Of a stretch of DNA of 64,000 nucleotides, positions 10,156-22,857 are shown one piece after another. This DNA comes from Tetrapyrgos nigripes (taxonomy: Eukaryota > Basidiomycota > Agaricomycetes > Agaricales > Campanellaceae): assembly GCA_013368315.1 (NCBI GenBank), contig JAACJM010000032.1:496001-560000 (forward strand), read 5' to 3'. Below the pieces are notes generated by a model. It searched no databases and was not told the DNA's origin. It worked only from the letters and a program-made list of their open reading frames with translations. The number at the start of each line of letters is the position of its first letter. Within the stretch, counting starts at the first letter, position 1. Made by a program: the position numbers and the translations under genes.

Positions 10156-11787
10156 CTAGGGTTCATGCTCAGCGAACTGGACGGTCGTCGTCATCTCATA
10201 AGTCATATCGTGCCAGTGAATATTGCGTTCGTTCTGAGCTCGCAGATTCAGAAGCATGCGGCTTCCTGACACTGAGCAGACTGCCAGAGTGATCGAGCCC
10301 AAGATCGTTGTCAGGTTTTGCTAATAGTCGATGAAAAGCATATCAGCTACATCACTGATGAGCAGAAGGAGGGAGTTCTACTCACATTGGTGAGGGAGTA
10401 CAACCAGGAATTGACAGCGAAGAACACGCACACACTACAAGAAAAGGGGTCATCTCAAAGCAGGAATCATCAGAATAGCGTACTTACAATGCGAGATACA
10501 CCATCGTGCTCTTCAGAACCAGCTCTAGCAGTTCCGACCTGAAGTGCTCTCGAGACTTCCTATATAAATAAAATTTGTATGCAACGAGTCCAAAGGTGGT
10601 CGCCTCGTAGAAAATGATAGGAAGCCTGACGAGTGTGAGAGAAGTAGCATACATCATTAAAGAAACTAATGCACTCACCAGAAAGCCCATAAACCCGCAA
10701 GCCGTACTGTTCGAGTGCATCTATGAATATCGGGTGGCAATGGCGGCTCGCGATCCTCTGTCGTTTAGGAAAACAGAATTGATATTATCTCTCGCTATGA
10801 GTTGGAGTTACGTACCTTCAGTTTGTTTAGAATTGTCCTGAATAAATACTAATAATAATATGCTGCAAACGAATGCTGAAATCTGCAATGCTAGTAGGGA
10901 ATAGCGTATTTTCTTCACATGCCCGTAGAGCGCCGAAACGCACAACCAAACTATACTGTCCGAGACGATTAGGTGGAAAACGACTGAGAGCGGCATTTGT
11001 TGGAGAATCATCTAGCGAGTTCGTCAAGTACTCACATGCTCCGGTGAGCCAATATGCAACTGCATAGTCGCCTGAAAGGGGTGGGGGTTAGGTACGAGGC
11101 TTTCTCCTGGCAGGTGCGGCACTTACAGCTAAACATACCATCAAAGGAAGGGGATTCGTGAGTCATTCAGAAGCGGGCGAGGAGTTTTATGGTGCTCTAC
11201 TACGTACAACTATAGGAGAACCGAATGAGCGGACAGTGCACAAACAGGACAGAAACGCTCACAGCTTGCGACACATTTGTGCGAGAAAAACCTGAAACAA
11301 CCAAATCCCTCAATACCGACCCAATAAGTAGACTCGAGGATGTGTGCACACCATAAAAACTAACGAATCCTTCGAAGAAAATAAGATAGCGATTCTGAAT
11401 TCATGTTCAGCTTTGTGCATCGGGTTCAAAATGAGGAAACGCACCAACGCGAATAGGACTGTGACGCCGTTCTTGGGTTTACACTGTCCAACATTAGCCA
11501 AGTCACTTGTTATTTTCAACATGGTACTCACCCAGATCAGACGAAACTAGACATTATTATCCACATTAGGCTCCATGAGTGATCAAAACGACTAACTGCT
11601 CGCACCTCCTCTTGACTTGTCAGTATGTAGTCCCAGATAACTAAAGCCAACCCAGCAGCTTCATAAAGAAAAAGAAAAAGGTGAGTAAACGTATAAGGGA
11701 GGAAGCACAATATTACTGACCATCAACGTAGGCATGATATTGAAGGCTCCTCCAAACATCTTCCACTTGACTGGCTGTCGCAGCCAT
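10156..11787 (-). CDS. DUF6533-type seven-helix membrane protein, many-exon paralogue
   Basis: Same family as the gene at 8107. Start at 11787 (MAATASQVEDVWRSLQYHAY). Supported exons: 11787-11721, 11658-11606 (ALVIWDYILTSQEE, the DUF6533 core), an apparent 15-nt microexon 11546-11532 (FRLIW), 11483-11445 (CKPKNGVTVLFAL) and 11394-11352 (NRYLIFFEGFVSFY). Later exons encode AVAYWLTGA, then FHLIVSDSIVWLCVSALYG with a following helix, then LPIIFYEATTFGLVAYKFY, then FVCVFFAVNSWLYSLTN, and finally TILGSITLAVCSVSGSRMLL, ending HWHDMTYEMTTTVQFAEHEP at 10156. The joins between about 11350 and 11060 are uncertain. The conserved order and the NSWLY and GSRMLLNLR motifs support a full-length gene. Confidence 0.8.
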
Positions 11788-14132
11788 GTCTCCGTCAGGC
11801 CAAAGGGCTCTGGGCTGAATTCAGAGAGTCAGATGCACAAAGAACAGGACTCGAACGACTTCTACCTTGAAAGAGCCTCGTAACAGGACGTGTAGCCGCC
11901 CTTCCTATGATGGTGGTGGAGAAACAAGAACACTGGAGTGGTACGTATACCGTGTGATTATCATTGCCACGGCCGCCAACGTTGTCAAAGTCGTCCAAGT
12001 CCTCTTTCTCCGTTTGGACTAGTATTATATACGGCTCGCGCCATCACTGATTAGTACTCCCTGATATCCCAGGGTCTCCGCCAGGGCCTCAGGCCCGCCC
12101 TCCCCCAGCCGCGGGAGTATTGATAGTAGACTCAGGCTCAGCAGATAGAATTCGTGCCAGAAAGCTTGAGGGACTGCCAATTGGAGGCTGAACTCAAGAA
12201 GTGCACTCGTATCTCCAATTGGGAAGGTTCAGAGTTGGGCTCGGAGCTGCCTTGTAAGAGCACGTTTGCTTTGAATTGAGGTGCTCCGAATCTCAAGATC
12301 TCACACTCCATACTACCACATATGGAGCAAAGGTATCATATGTCTTACGAACGTCTCAAGAGATACGGACTCACAATTTACGCCATTTCTATTTCCTGTG
12401 CAGTTTGAATACTTATGGGATCCAGGCCTCACTCTCGGTCTCCAGGAAGAAAGACATCTGCGAATGACAGTTTTAGACGGCCACCGGATCTGGCGGGATT
12501 AGTCCTGATTAGTCTTGGATGATGGACGATTACTAAGGCTTTGTATTTGATCACTTTAGCCTCCCAGGAACGAACACTGAACAGTAGTTCTAAATAGCAA
12601 TCATACTGCCAGCAACACTTGAAAGCCATCACTCCTCTCTTCAATATATCCAATATTCCGAGCCTTGGATCTGAGTACATCTCCCGACTCCAAAGACTTG
12701 AACACCTTGGTATGAAAGCTCAGAGAAGCACTAGAAATCAACTATTCGCCAGGGCAACGTTCAGTGTTCTGCACATCACTGATTTGTTTTTCTTGCGTTG
12801 CCACGAGTATCAAGACGACGTCAAAAAGTGTTCAATGAATGATTCGGAGGACTACAAGTATCATGAACATATAATACTACTTAGAACTGCCCTTTGACTG
12901 ACCGACACTGACAGTGTGATTCTGAAGGCCTAGTGGTGGGTGCAAAGAACCAATTCTTGTACCATCGAGAGCTGTGTTATGAGGACCTTCTGGGAACCAT
13001 ACTGGTACTAATCTTAACTGTGGATGGTATTGCACCCACATTGAAAGCCACTTGTAATTGTTTTGCCACTGCTGCCGCTTCCAACTGAGCCAGTGTCGCA
13101 GGGGCTTTCAGTGGAAAGTCACCAATCAAAGATACGACAGGAAACAAACCTGTCAATTATACTTCCTTCACTGGCACCTAGGATGACCGCGGCGGCCAGA
13201 GAATTCTGCTGCTTCATCGTGAACTTCCACCCGGAACTTTTATTGCCGCCGTGAGAGTCGAAAGCCCCTATACACGCTCAGCGCGCGAGCGGTGGCTTGG
13301 ACTACTTTCGTTCGACTCAGAAGCCCTTCAAGACAATGGAACATCAGGGCGAGAGCTTGTAGCGCAATGCTATGAATAATGTGGCAACGCTGTAACCATA
13401 GTATACGGAGATATTACATCGATTACCCCAAGAAAACCATAGATGAGAAAGCCGAAGGTCACCGAGTAAAACTCCTTCATCCGCTATTAGACCAGATGTA
13501 TTTCCTATTTTATCCGATTTTACCCGCTATTAGAGTAGACGCCAAATTACTAGTGCATGGAGCAAGGTCTACAATCAAAAGCCAATCGTGTCGTAAGATT
13601 CTCGGAGACCGTGAACACCTAAATGAGTCTGACAGAGTTTAACCGTATCCATATGGTCGTTCTATCTTTGCAAACCAGAGTTAGTATTGATACGGTGCTT
13701 CGCAACTTGCGATGCAGTTCTGCAATAGCTCCCCTAGGACATAATTTTCCAGCAGGCGCTGCAGGATGATCAGTCAGTGGCAAGTTTGTAGCGAAGAAAG
13801 AACCCGGCAAGACTTCAACTGACTCGGACTTTTGAAGTGACCGCCGATAGTCAATGAAATGATCTGTAATAATTGGGCACTGGGACAGATTCTCAGAACG
13901 AACACTGGCAACGACGACAAGCTTCCAGTCAGAATCCGGAGTGATAAACAGCCATGGAAGACAGATTCTTCATCGTTCTCAGACTTTCCTGCGGAGTACA
14001 TAACGCTCCTCCAAAAAGACTTTACTGCGCATCGTGCACAGGTATAAAACCACGAAAAAGCGGCGTGTCAGCAAGAGAATACATCTTAATCCATACATAT
14101 CCTACAGTCCATAATAGTAAGTCTATATACTC
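11788..14132. other. Gene-free stretch of 2.3 kb
   Basis: Only scattered short ORFs on both strands, none with recognisable domains or consistent exon structure. The 5' flank of the DUF6533 gene occupies its left end and the 3' flank of the amidohydrolase its right end. Confidence 0.4.
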
Positions 14133-17100
14133 TCAGAATCGGAATAAATCGACTTCTCTTCTCCTTCTCGAGATAACCCCGGCCACTTTACTATTTGTGT
14201 CGAAGACTCCTCCGTGATAAACCACCAAACTGTCCCTTTCTTGACATCCACCATCCAAAAGTCCAAGTGCGCGCTCAAGGTTGACCGTGCCCAAACCTAA
14301 AGCCTCTGATTTGCTGAGGGTTCCGTTAGAATCAAGCGCAGCCTAGTACATTAGAATGGATGAGAAGGAGAATGAGAAAGAACCCGACGATAGCACACTC
14401 ACCCAACCTATTTCAAACCTCAGGTTCTTCGCATCGTACTCGTCTGGGATCCCAATGCCGACGATAACATTTGCTTTAACTAGTTTAGTGATCGCTGTTT
14501 CGGACGATAAGGGAGGACCTGGAAGTCTATAACGATCATTAATGGTCAGCAAATTACACAAAATTCGTAAAGATGTTAGAGTATTCACATGCGCTTCGCA
14601 TCCCAAATCGTTGGGAAGGGCCTGGGGGGCATTACAATGACAGCAATGCCCGCTTGAGCAATCTCTTCGGCTAAGAGATGGGCCTCAGACGCCCCTGCAA
14701 ATGTCATCCGCATAGACTTTGTCAGACCGCGAGCTATCAAGTCGTATTTCATGTGGATAAGGGTCGCCATAATGTCTGCGTTGTCGACATGTATAACGAG
14801 AGGCATTTCACCCTGTGAATAAGTAAGAAGAGAATGAAAACCACGTCAAGGAAGATATTCAGAGAGACTACTCACAGCTCTCACTTTCTCTAAGGCACTC
14901 CGATATGACAGGTCTCCATAGTCACCTGGACCTATCAACATTCTTTTCAAAGTAGCAACCTGCGCACTAACCCCTACACTCATGCCATGATTCATTGAAA
15001 GGTGTAACGCAACGACGTCTTTGACAATTGCGCAGTCGCCAAGAGCGTTGCTAGCGGCAGTATCAAAGGCTACCGAAAGACCAAGTAAGAACTTGCCCGA
15101 GGTCGCACCCATAGGAGGAGTTATAGACTTGGTTACCCCAGCACGGTAAGCAAGTAAGGTATTGCGTCCGCCAAACATCAAGCCGTCTATTGCACGCGTT
15201 ATGCTGGCACTTCCACTCGAGCTGGCCATGGAACCTGGATTGACACGGAAATTGGTATTGGTATTGGGACCTTGAATAATAGAAGGTGGGTCGCCGTCTG
15301 TCAAAGGATCCCAGACGTCACCATCATTTGTTGATGGCTCCAAACGGATTTCGACGAGACCAAGAGGACTCCCAAAGGATGTTAAACCGGGTGCGATGGA
15401 GCCTCCTTCGAGGTTAATGACCGTGACTGTATCGTCAAATCCTTCGCTGGAGCAACAGGCACAACGACCCTCCTCCTCTTTCTCGTAGCACATGACTTGG
15501 CCGTCTCCCACCAAGACAGACCAGGTAGTTTGAGACTCGCGTACTGGTCCTTCCCACTCCGTCTCCGTCTCATCAAACAAGGTTTTCAGCCCGACTGTCC
15601 TTTCTGAGATTCTAGCGCCGTCAACATCAACATCCCTGTCCCACATACTCCTAACCCCAACAAACCGAACTCTACCACTCAACGTCCTCGACTTTCCATT
15701 CCCATCCCGTCCATCCCGTCCATCACTTCCAGCCAACGGAGGCAGCCCATCCCACTCAACCACCTCCTTCCTCTCCTTCTCCCAATCCGGGGTCTTTGGC
15801 AGTTCCTGGAATCTGTCTGGCTTATTCGTAATCACATGAGAATAATTTACATCCAACTGAGGAATCTGATCAATCCAGACTTGGACGGGAGTAGCACCCA
15901 AAGCAAGGGGATGAGTATCCCAAAGGACAACGTCTGCATCGTAACCTCTGTCCAGACGGCCGATTCGCCAACCGACTCCGGCTCTGTCTGCTGGTGTCGA
16001 TGTGACGCTGGCTATGGCCAATCCAGGGTAAAGACCGTAGTAAAAGGCTTGTTGGGCTTCGTATAATAGGTAGCGTGAGTTGAGGACGGGATGATCAGAC
16101 TGGATGGGTAGTAAGAGAGTTTAGGAAAAGCAATGTCAGGATATTTGTTAAGGAAGGGAGAAAAGTCACCTAAACCCACTTTCATAACCACGTCAATACC
16201 GTTGTCAGCCAATATCCTTGCCGCAAATTCGGATCCTCGGTATGCTTCGCGTTTCTTCCTGAGATGGTTGGAAAAAAAGGATCAAACACGCATATGGCTA
16301 CAGTTTTCAGAAGTAAATCATACCTTGCGTTTGAAGCGAAGATCGCTGCTGCTGGAGGACCACCCTATGTACACTATTTATGAGTTTTGACGAAGTTGGG
16401 TCAGATCATTACGAACCCAAGCTTTCTTCAAAACCTCTGGGACAAGATACGTTTCGCCTGCGTGGTGGAACGAGGCGATAGGAAAGTGGAATTCATTTGT
16501 GAGCTGTTTGACGAAACATAACTATCAGAACTCGAGGTAGAGAGCTAGACGATGCCAGAGAGTACGTACCCGAACCATGGCATCCAGATCAACTGCCTAC
16601 GTCACCAAAAGAAGAGATGAGCATGAGTGTGTAGTCCCGTTCCACATCAGGCTGGCGAACCTCATAGCAGTGCACAGAGAGCTACATCCAACGAGTCAGT
16701 AAATGTCAAACAAAACTTAGGCTTGATACACTCGACAACAACTCACCTTAACCCTCCCTCTCAACACATCAACTAATGCTTCCAGCTCCAGGTTTTCCGG
16801 AATCCCATCGGTTCCGGGTACAACACCGCTTTCGAGTTTGGCGCAAATCTGATCTTGGTCATTCATTAACTTTCTGGCCTCGTCGTAAGCATGACGGAAG
16901 TTCCATGCAGCATCCATGCGTGTTTGGGAGTAAAGTCTGTCAGGGTTTTCGCCGCATGCGTGTCTGTATAGCGAGTTTGGGTCAGTCAAAATGCATGCTA
17001 AGACACGCAATGCACACACGAAATATGGAGGTAGAAACGCACTTCATATGCCTCCAAGGGATATAATCTTCTTCGTCGGAGTCCTTGCCGGTACTAGCCG

Positions 17101-17920
17101 TGGAATTAATGAACAACCCTTTAGGTGGTTCTAAAACCATCTCTTGCACGCTCTTGCCAGCTGTAGGCCGCAGTTTGATAAGGAAAGCTTGTCCTCCGAT
17201 GTTGTTCGCACTGCCAGGAAGGACTTGGACTGCAGTGACACCTCCAGCGGTTGTCAACTCGTATGACGCGTCGTGGGTGTTTATGCCGTCGACAGACCGC
17301 AGAAAGGGATTGATAGGTTGATGAATAGAATTGCCGTCGTTTGCGCCTAAAAGGGAGTCAGAGCGAGTAAAGGAATAGCCTAGAGTAAGAAGAAACGCAC
17401 CACTCAAAGCTGGTAACGCATATACACCGATATGCGAATGCAAGTCGACTAAACCTGGTGTAACCCATTTTCCGACTGCGTCCACCACAACCAACTCCAG
17501 TCCCGACTCTTTATTCCTCTTCTTCACCTCATTCAGCGTCTCCTCTGGTATAGTCCCAATGCGTACTATAACACCCTTGTCCATGAGCACGTCGCCGTAA
17601 ACGATGTCCGTATAGTTGGCGTTTCCAAGCCCAGTCAAAATCTTCGCATCTCGAATGAAAACTGGGGCTGTCCCAGTCGCAAAGCGGTCTGATCCAGATG
17701 GTATTCGCGTTGAGGTGTCAAAGGAGGCTGGTCGGCCTGCAGGAATACGAAGAGCTTTGCATACAGAAAGTAAAGTTTGGTGGTGGATATTTTTGACACC
17801 CAGACTACCTTTGCTGAGACCTAATAAGCTGGTCTGAAGGTTTAAGTAAGACCCAAGAAAGGTATAGAGCAGAGTCAGAAGGCCGACAATGGAGAGAAGG
17901 AGCAGTCTGGCCATTGCCAT
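14133..17920 (-). CDS. Membrane-anchored amidohydrolase (imidazolonepropionase-like metal-dependent hydrolase)
   Basis: Large multi-exon gene, product about 900-950 aa. The start at 17920 gives MAMARLLLLSIVGLLTLLYT, an N-terminal signal-anchor helix, so the enzyme probably faces the secretory lumen or outside. Amidohydrolase landmarks in order: VTPGLVDLHSHIG (metal-binding HxH), GGVTAVQVLPGSANNIGGQA, HACGENPDRLYSQTRMDAAW, VHCYEAVDLDAMVR (a 21-nt exon carries the His), FPIASFHHAGETYLVPEVL, NARKKREAYRGSEFAARIL, SDHPVLNSRYLLYEAQQAFY (catalytic Asp), RIGRLDRGYDADVVLWDTHP. A low-complexity insert (about 15470-15760) precedes a second amidohydrolase-like half ending GTLSKSEALGLGTVNLERAL and VDLFRF. 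The first intron (17400-17347) is 54 nt and stop-free, so retention would keep frame. Substrate cannot be told from sequence. Confidence 0.88.
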
Positions 17921-18526
17921 GACCGTCGCAGGTCAAGTGTGCAAACCATCCAGCACCGGCACGGCTTACGGATCGTGCTTCACGTGACTTTCCACCCCCT
18001 AACCACGCCCTTGCCAGCTGCTGCCTGCTCCAAGTATATCATTATAACCGGCGAAGGGCCGGCGGGGCGGCAAAGCTCGCTACCCACATGCCGGTGTGCA
18101 GCTGGCTCTCCGAGCCAAAATTGCAGGAAGCTTCAGAGTCCTTGAAGTGGAGCAGGAATTTATTAAGTATGAACGCAAAACTGTATTATCACCAAGACAA
18201 ATCCACTAAGTATCATCCATGATTCAACTTAAAAATATATGCATCATAGACTTGTTCATCTGCATCACACAACCCAAAGTTTGGGATAACTCTTTCAACT
18301 GCACTTCACCTCTTGCTAAGTCTAGCACCTCTAAGCAAGTCAAGAAATTAATCTGCACACATCTTGTCCACAGTCCTTTACCATTGGGTTCTGTCCTTCC
18401 AGAAACCTAAGTAGACAGACACGAGTGGATGGGCAGCCATATCCTAGAAAAAACACATACCTCAATCGGCAGTGGGAGGGAGTTCATCTCGTGAAGAACC
18501 GCCTCGACACAGAGAAGGACCTCATA
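17921..18526. promoter_or_regulatory. Upstream region of the amidohydrolase and gene-free stretch
   Basis: GC-rich near 18040-18110 (CCGGCGAAGGGCCGGCGGGG region), then AT-rich. Promoter activity is inferred from position. No defined motif was found. Confidence 0.3.
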
Positions 18527-19571
18527 CTAAAAGGACTCATTCTTATGCTGCATGTCCCTTATTGATAACCCCTCCACGAGTGCACTCCCAATCCGAAGTC
18601 GTCTGATTGGTGATGCTGTATTGTCCCTCAAATACTCCTCTGTGAACTCCAGCAGCCTTTCAGTGGTCATGCTACAACACACAACCATTAAAGACATAGT
18701 AAACTTTTGGCGAGGTGAAAGACTCATGGCATGATTGACCCCTTGGATAAACAGCGCATATACAACGACTGCAGCTCCAGTTCAGAACATAAGAATTTTC
18801 TGCATACTGTCCTCAGCGCCTTGAACTCAACTTTTGCTTGCCTCTGGCTGTTGAATTGTACACACCACGAGTTCCCAAAATGTCATCTTGGATCCTAACA
18901 TCGCTGGAAATGGCCTCATCTGACACTGGGATCACCATACACTGGCTGTCACCGACTACGTGAATCTGATGACAGAATTCGCTTTGAAGTCCCAAGTAAC
19001 TGGTTCCACCAACTGTCCTGACCATCTCCCAACCTCTCCACCCATACTTCTCCACTGCAATGTCACGCCTTTGACTTTCAAAAGGTTTGAACACCAGTGT
19101 GATCTTCTCACAATAAGTTGAGTGTGGATAAAAAGATACTGTGTAGTGGTAAGATACAATGTTCATGATGCATGCTACTCATAGAATTTTTTAGTGGAGA
19201 GGTCAAAAATTCAAGCATGGACACTTAATCGAATGGAAGCCCAGTATTGCCCCTATCACTGATTTGTTGCATACAATAAGCTGGACTATCTCCTTGCCAT
19301 AGACGAAGTTTAATATGTTGACAACATGACCAGTCACGTAAAGGACATCAAGTGGTTGCGTTCTGAAGGCCAGATTTTCATGCAGTTCCAGACTTTGGCT
19401 GTTCCAAGGGGCAAAGCAATAGCCACAGTGAGAGATGAATGTGACCATTAACTTGATATGTTCCTGCAGGATATAGATGTCTAGATTGCTGCAGTGTTCG
19501 CTGCTTCCCTGAGGCTGCAAGATCCTAAGAGCCACAGACCCTGCGATAACTGCTTTGCATCTATGTTGCAC
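18527..19571 (-). pseudogene. Degenerate member of an agaricomycete repeat family with a nucleotidyltransferase-like GSxAL...SNLDIY motif
   Basis: Two open blocks on the minus strand. 19571-19203 has CKAVIAGSVALRILQP, CSNLDIYILQEHIKLM, VVNILNFVYGK and VQLIVCNKSVIGAILGFHS. 19166-18813 has MNIVSYHYTVSFYPHSTYCE, EKYGWRGWEMV and VGDSQCMVIPVS. I recognise this order from many agaricomycete proteins (GSTALQFF-like, SDLDLY, HSTCVMN, KYRGW). The G-S-x-A-L and D-L-D pattern recalls nucleotidyltransferase folds, but activity is unproven. The joint between the blocks (about 19170-19215) does not splice in frame, and the C-terminal block (18727-18527) is separated by stops, so this copy looks dead. Confidence 0.55.
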
Positions 19572-21182
19572 AGACTGGAAATCAGACCTGTCTGAGGAAG
19601 TACCTGGAAAGCAGGATGTGTAGGGTTTGTAAGACAGACACCATCAGAAAAGTCTAGTCATTGTATGCATCAGCTGCAACAAGCACATTGTGGAAACCAG
19701 AGTCTCACCAAGGAAAGAAGTGAAATGATGGAAGAGTTGGCATATTTTTCTCTTCATGGTCAAGCCTCACTGGACAAGATGGTGAAGCATTATAATAGGG
19801 AGAAGTTGTAACAAGCCTCACCTAGATCTTCACCTAAACTCCTGTCACCTGCTGTGTCCTTCCCCAGAGATTAACAATGACAATACTAGACAAAGAGAAG
19901 CTATGACCTGCACAAACAATTTGTCAGTTATGCATGATTATGACACCTTCGCACAGGTGCCGATCTAGTTCTAAGCCCTTTATCCAGATGAAAAATTACA
20001 ATGGCAATACAATAAGAGTCACTATGCCACTCCTCAACCTCAAGTTTGACATTCAGGAGGAGATGATACTCAATGGGCACTCAGCGAGGAGACTCACTTT
20101 GTTTACTTGAGATCATCATTGTACGTGATCTTATTCCTGACAAGGTGGTTCACACTGGAAAAGATATGGTTGAGAATGGCTTGGTGGATGTCCTTGATAT
20201 CAATGAGACCATCTGTTTGAATGCCATGGGTTCCTGCATTGTGCAATAGAGAGTAGTGATTGTTGATGAAAGATGAACAGCAGACACCAGTAGAAGACTG
20301 CCCAGAATCATTGCTTGGACTTTGAGTTGCCCATCATCAACAATGACATGGGCATTGCTAGGTCCTGCAACTGGTTCTAAAACATATCCTGGTTTGTTTC
20401 TACTTTGGGATACTGATTCAAATGAAGGGGGTAACACAGCACTGCTGGAACTATTAAACACACATGGAGATGCAGAAGATGTTACACCACCAGACTGTGC
20501 TGACAGGAGCAAAGTGGGTGAGGAGACAGCCCCAGTGCAGACTTAGGGTTTTGTGAGCAATCAAATAATATATGGGAAGGAATATAGATACTGACTTGGA
20601 GGGAAAGCATAGTGGTTAGGGAACAACATGGGCAGTGAACCAGTTTTGAGAATAAATGTTGTCTTGAGAAAAGTGGCGAGCTCAGGCAAGAAAGCTCGCC
20701 CACACACATCTTGGAGATCCTTTCTGAAAACCATGGGAGCATTCCTGGGACAGTACTTGGTCAAAGTGAAGTCGATAGCAGTTGTGAGGGGAATTAGATG
20801 GGAGTTAATAGTAACTGGCAGAGATTGAGTAGACCCAGGTAGGTATTGTGTTCTGACAAAGGAAGTGGATATGAGAGAACTTGTGAGATGGAAATCACAA
20901 GCAAAACTAGTGAGAGTGACACCTGCAAGGAGGACAGTGACAGGAACCATGGTCGCAGTGTCAATGACAGAATGAAAGGTTTTTGCAGTAAGCCAGGGGC
21001 AAGAGTTGATAAAGAGCGACAATGAAATGCACTGATTAAAAGGCACAGTCAACAACAAGGAAGGGAATAGGAACTCCTAAACTTCAAAAGACAAAAGGCA
21101 GTGTCACCAGCCTAGGAGTGACAGCTGGTGAACAATAGAATTAATGGTGGGAAATGACAAGCCGTGGTCTGCTGAGACCAGT
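19572..21182. other. Unidentified, probably degenerate repeat sequence
   Basis: Longer ORFs occur on the minus strand (for example 20561-21058) but lack motifs or a clear exon pattern. The position between a dead gene-family copy and an LTR suggests old repeat DNA. I cannot name it. Confidence 0.35.
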
Positions 21183-22857
21183 AATAGGTGGTTTTTGTAA
21201 TTAAGTGCTAGGAACTACACCCAAAACCGTATACAAATGTAAATGGGACGAGTGTTCCAAGTAGTCAGAGTACTCAAACTCCCAGTTTACTTGTACTATA
21301 AGTACTTTTGATCAGGGTTTTTCAATGAAGTTAGCGCTTAGCGTGTGACACAATAAATACAAGTTTAACACCAAGGGGATCAACAAGTCCCAAATCAAAC
21401 ACTTGTAGGCCACAGTTGCCTTAAAATCAAACACTTAATAGACCAAAAGGTCAACACAAAGATCAGTTATAACCACAAAATGTTCAATTTAAACTCTATT
21501 ATCTCCAACACAATGTTTATACTCGTAGAGAGTGCAGTTAAGTTTGTTTAGAAGCTTTAGTCCATGTTTCATGTCCTCTACTATTGCTAGCGAGATCCAA
21601 TACTCTACAGTACATGGCTTGGGTAGCTACTTGTAATATCTGGTCCTTTTATACTACTCGCAGCTACAACTATACAGTTACTTATTTCTTTTTGATGTCC
21701 ACTAAAAGGTACGTAGAGAAAATACAAAACAAATCGAAAAGTCTGCTAGCGAGTTCTACCTATTTCCTCATAAGTAAAGACTTGCTTATTAGGGTATACA
21801 GAAACTGTTCAATATTATCTAAATATTCATAGGAACTTTCTTCAGTCCTCTTTGTAAGCCATCTGGTGTTTTTGTGTACCGTCCTGGTTAGCGAGCATCG
21901 CATCTATGACTCAGAATGCTCCACTTATGACTGCTAGGTCCCTCATACATGTCCTTATGCTAGGGGCATAGGGTTTTCTCATAGTTTCTTTATTCCGTTC
22001 AGTTTTCCTTTCTCTTTTCTCCAATCTTGCTTTATTCGCATTCTATGTATTGCCAACAGTCTACTACTGAGTCCTACATACGAGTCCAGCTCTTCTGAAG
22101 TCCTGTTTGCATACTTATTCATCCTTCAATGCTTTCAACGCCTAGCTAGACGCTTACTGACAGATTTATCCTTATCCAGAAATACTGTTACCCATTTGGA
22201 TTGTATTCTGATTGTTCAGATGTACAGTGACTTAGTGCTTCTGTCCCTTATATCTCTGTGTAGAGACATCTGTTCACTATCCCTTCTGTACGGATGGATA
22301 GCTGAACCCTCTGGGATCCTGTACATATATACTTTGTCCTACTTTTATCCACACGTACCTTTTACAGATACTTAAGATTCCCTTGAAGCTGTCTTAGTAC
22401 TACAGAATTTACTGATACATAGATCTAGACCTAGCGTGATTGTCTGCATGTCCAATCTTAGTGCTGTCTTCTCTGATCAACCTTTCAGCCAAGGATTGTG
22501 CTGCTTACATGTTCCTATGCCTGTGAATAGGGCTATCCCACACTTCACTGTCCCTTTGGATCATGTTAGCGGTACTAGTTGTTATAATAGGATTCGAAAG
22601 CCTTTGTAGGCTATCTTTATTATTCGGTGAGTCTGCTATCATAACTCCAACTCATACATATCTATCATAGTACTTAGAATGAGTTGTTTCTTCATCCATA
22701 AGCACTTAATATTATTGTACTGTTGCTTTCTAGTCCTGCTAGGTATTAACTAGCAGTTCAGGGCTCACCCTAGTCCTCTTATTCCCTTAAAAGAACATCA
22801 AAACCAATATTATGGACCAAAATCTAAGTATGTATACGGTGATTTTGTACGGCATGA
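21183..22857 (-). repeat. Long LTR, copy A
   Basis: About 1,675 bp, aligned over its length with 28141-29804 in the same orientation. Left edge AATAGGTGG; right edge near GTACGGCATGA, which corresponds to the complement of the TGATACGCC end of the other copies. Strand is given in the sense of the gag element at 24077-27558. No clean target duplication flanks it, and the adjoining leader-like DNA is in the wrong orientation, so it is either a solo LTR or part of a rearrangement. Confidence 0.75.

Noticed and set aside
20561..21058. Minus-strand ORF of 165 codons as a real gene
   Set aside because: No recognisable domain, no splice pattern, and it lies in degenerate repeat DNA; kept only as unresolved sequence.
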